NCBI GenBank assembly: GCA_004151065.3
Contig: NWUY0300064060.1
Span: 22,451 to 33,301, forward strand
Reading direction: 5' to 3'
Length of the DNA stretch: 10,851 nt
Source of the DNA: Larix sibirica
Lineage: Eukaryota; Streptophyta; Pinopsida; Pinales; Pinaceae
The first letter of the stretch is position 1; every line of letters starts with the position of its first letter. Made by a program: the position numbers and the translations under genes. Below the pieces are notes generated by a model, which did not search any database, was not told the origin of the DNA, and saw only the letters and a list, made by a program, of their open reading frames with translations. Shown here piece by piece: positions 8,603 through 10,851 of the stretch.

Positions 8603-8782
8603 CACAATACATAGAGAGTCTTGGGGCATTGTGAATTGTCCAAATAAGTGTCATATGAAAAAACAAATTTCTATGACTTATAGGCTTTGATACATCATAC
8701 GTATTTACACTATCCCATAATTCACGAAGCTTGACAATGCTATGCCCCATATATTTGTTCATATACTTTACTTAGTACTTTC

Positions 8783-8851
8783 CTATGTAAACAAAAAGTA
8801 CTAATTAAGGTTTAATCAAGTTGATAATTTTTATATAATTTTCAAGAAAAC
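8783..8851 (-). other. Possible second intron-like gap in TNP2
   Basis: Between ILTPIIPS and GKY..VKYMNKYM on the - strand, where TNP2 proteins run on directly, there is extra AT-rich sequence. It contains GTTTTC about 69 bases before a pyrimidine-rich TTTTTGTTTACATAG. The acceptor is good and the donor is weak. The frames do not join cleanly, so a plain insertion is equally possible. Confidence 0.25.
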
Positions 8852-9289
8852 ATTGTATTAATGAATTGTAGTGCTTGGTATGATTGGAGTTAATATTGCA
8901 TGCTCCTTTTTCATTGTTATCCAAGGGGGAGATTATTCTTAATAATGAAAAATCACCCAAAATTTTTTTTTTGTTCTAAGAGATCCAAAAGGATTGACAC
9001 CATCCATTTATAGAGAAAATTTTGCATTTCTTGGCTTCTTTCTTAAATGTGACCATTTTCCCTCAGTATATTTCCAAACTTTGTTATCTACAACCATATA
9101 CATGACATCATCATGTCTTATCCCTCATGCATGATGATCCATACAAATCTTTCCAACTCCTTGCATTTGAACATCCTCTCAAATCTTGGGCTTAGAGGAA
9201 TGTAGTGTATTACTTTATAAGGAACCTTATTGGGTACATTATATTAAAATATACCTATTGGTGTGACACTGCAGCCTTTGAGTTGGGAA

Positions 9290-10851
9290 ATCATGTAACA
9301 CTTCTAATGTGGACATAGCATTGGGTGACTAAGCCAAGTCATCCAAACTATTGTAATTGTGGACAACTTTCATATGGGGGTTATTAGAGGTGCGTCGAAG
9401 TGGGAAAGTTTGGGGAACCGTGGGATTTGTTCACTTCTTGGGTGTGGTATCTGCAAAGTACCCCCCAAGGGGATAGGAACATCTTCCACTTGGTGGTTTC
9501 AGGCCTATCATAACATTTGTCTCTAGTTCGGAGGTTGAGATCCACTATGTAAATGTTTTGGAAGGATCCATCACCGAAGGGGCAGAGTTTTTGATGCTGA
9601 GTAATAGCCCCTTGATTGGCGAAGGGTTTTTGTAAGACAATGATTTGGGGTTGCGTAGGATTGGGCACCTGAGGAGGATTTACAATTGTCTTCTTCTTGG
9701 CTTCCACCAACTGTTGGAAGTCGGGGATAAGAGGGAAATGGTGAGTGTAGTGACCATATTCTTCGCAAATGGAGAAGGATTAATTGGTCCTCAAGTTTGC
9801 ATTATTCCCTTGCATAGGAGGGTTATTAGTCCCTATGTTTGGGTCACCCTGGTTCTGGTTCTGTTTGAGAGGGGGTTTCCCCCTTGCCCGTACTGTTGGT
9901 TATGTTTGTTCTTTCCCTTCTTCTTCCCCTGATTTTTGGGGTTCTGGGGATTCGTTTCGATCCACTGATCAAACTATTGGGCTTTTTGTGAGAAAGAAGG
10001 TTGAACAATATTTACCCCCATATTAGGTGTGGGAACTAGACCATTAGGACATGGGAATGGGTAGTAAGGGTTGTACCCTGAAAGGGGGATAAATGCGGTT
10101 TGCACTCGATATGATGTGGATGTAGGAGCTGTTGGTTTCATTTGCAGTGGAGGTACCATATATGCTTGGCTCACATTGGGTTAAGTAGGACTATAGGGTC
10201 CATACTATAACTGACCAAGTGGAGGAGTTGGTATAGGAGTGGGGGTGCCGACATGGTAGGGATGGGTGAGTATTGTGGTGCCATACTGAATGGAATAGAA
10301 GCAGGAGGTGGAGGAACCTTTCCTTGGTGGGAAATGGACCTAATAATACCATTTTCCAAATGTGATGAACCCACGGGTGTAGGATCCAACAACCGATGTT
10401 GAGGGGCATCAGGAAGGATGGTGTATAGATACCTAGATTATGCATAGATAAGATTGAAATGTTGGGCCTTCAGGATGGCCTCTTCCTCATTTTGCAGCAT
10501 GGATGTGGCTACATCTTTTGAAATGGCTGGTTGGAGTGACTTGATAAACCAATCAAACAAGAATAAAGGTTGTATGTCGATCTTACACAATGTTCAAGGT
10601 CTACGCCACTCATGGATATGTTTTCCAATGTGTGTAGAGGTGTTTTGTCGAAACTCTATGAGAATTTTGAGACCAAGGTCATGGAAAGTAGGAAGTTGGA
10701 AGTATGTGAGAAATGTGGTGACCAATGTCGTAAATGTGGCATGGGTCTATCTTGGTAAATTTACATACCATTTGGATTCTATCCTAGTGAGGGTTTACTG
10801 GAAGAGGTGAAGCCTCACTAAGTCTTCCACTATGCTATTGGAGGAACACCA
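9290..10851 (-). pseudogene. LTR-retrotransposon gag remnant (Ty3/gypsy-like), 5' end outside window
   Basis: Read on the - strand from the window edge, the capsid-like core appears first: ESKWYVNLPR, THATFTTLVTTFLTYFQLP, FRQNTSTHIGKHIHEWRR, FDWFIKSLQPAISKDVATSM and EEAILKAQHFNLIYA. This is the Retrotrans_gag pattern (aromatic-xx-L, then F-xx-F). A Pro/Tyr-rich linker follows (10245-9980), then a Lys/Gln/Asn-rich basic stretch. A degenerate zinc knuckle, FSICEEYGHYTHHF, lies at 9735-9776, then DLNLRTRDKCYDRPE and, near 9300-9365, NYNSLDDLA with SPNAMSTLEVL. Gag would form the cytoplasmic virus-like particle and bind element RNA. In-frame stops lie at 10795, 10747, 10594, 10438 and 10205 (lowest + strand base of each), with more further on. 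Frame changes fall near G-runs at 10241, 9871 and about 9412. No protease, reverse transcriptase or integrase follows; TNP2 sequence takes over near 9290. Confidence 0.85.

Larger units (their letters stand above)
7873..9290 (-). pseudogene. CACTA (En/Spm) TNP2-type transposase, N-terminal and central part
   Basis: Read on the - strand from about 9290, TNP2 blocks appear in family order. First is a degenerate Cys-rich knuckle (GCSV near 9285), then VPYKVIHYIPLSPRFERMFK. Next come KKPRNAKFSL and MDGVNPFGSLR (near 8975-9010), PPWITMKKEHAILTPIIP, and MNKYMGHSIVKLRELWDSVN with TYDVSKPISHRNLFFHM and LIWTIHNAP (8602-8762). Then follow DVNEIVYDEYKPFLPQNH and KNKFNEEEDE (8296-8450), FYKLEYCEHLPIAHLLDIMN with VECLWKHLSG (8180-8295), DLEIVNMVSNMCLHENNSYD, and finally PSSRDYRN and VLILYCFQ ending near 7873. 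These match 'DGFNPFG', 'LPPW', 'ELWxxGxxTYDxS', 'LLWTIxDFPAYG', 'YRRFLPxNH...FNG' and 'HxLDxMHIxKNV' in TNP2 transposases, as I recall them. Several stops and at least four frame changes make it inactive. Two short intron-like gaps are described separately. The C-terminal remainder is at 2985-3464. Confidence 0.85.

Noticed and set aside
8861-8876. CACTAC on the - strand as a CACTA terminal repeat
   Set aside because: It is in the middle of the transposase remnant and has no inverted partner, so it is a chance match.
9645-10026. Overlapping + strand open frames
   Set aside because: They are antisense to the gag linker and zinc-knuckle region. Their hydrophobic, Phe/Pro-rich text is the reverse of the Lys/Gln/Pro-rich gag.
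10454-10810. 118-codon open frame on the + strand
   Set aside because: It is the antisense shadow of the gag capsid-like region on the - strand, which carries family motifs; the + translation has none.

Overview
The window looks like intergenic DNA from a large, repeat-rich seed-plant genome. A gymnosperm is my best guess: the gag remnant at the right end resembles gag proteins I associate with conifer-type LTR retrotransposons. This is recognition from memory, not a search. The DNA is AT-rich and full of stop codons. I see no intact gene, no rRNA, no complete tRNA and no CRISPR array. Almost everything identifiable is an old transposable element that must be read through frameshifts and stops.

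Layout, left to right. 1-700 is featureless AT-rich DNA. 712-2165 on the + strand holds a decayed, unrecognised coding region, mostly in one frame; many of its stops could be decayed Gln codons. It is interrupted by a tRNA-like SINE candidate (about 1528-1705) and ends in a cluster of short palindromic repeats (2055-2380). 2985-3464 on the - strand is the C-terminal part of a CACTA (En/Spm) TNP2-type transposase. 3465-7872 is a 4.4-kb block interrupting that transposase. It contains two CpG-richer islands, an exon-like fragment on the + strand resembling the N-terminus of plant RsgA/YjeQ ribosome-assembly GTPase, a four-copy tandem repeat of about 160 bp, and a cluster of RY/ABRE-like promoter motifs. 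7873-9290 on the - strand is the N-terminal and central part of TNP2. 9290-10851 on the - strand is an LTR-retrotransposon gag pseudogene that runs off the window edge.

The main structural point is that the two TNP2 pieces appear to be halves of one protein. The upstream half stops where the downstream half begins, with about 4.4 kb between them. The intervening block is therefore a nested insertion, a captured-sequence cargo, or a very long transposase intron. The gag remnant abuts the 5' end of TNP2 directly, so the retroelement is truncated there, with no protease or reverse transcriptase visible. Nothing here looks like an active system; the interest is in nested element history and a possible host-gene fragment carried inside a CACTA element.
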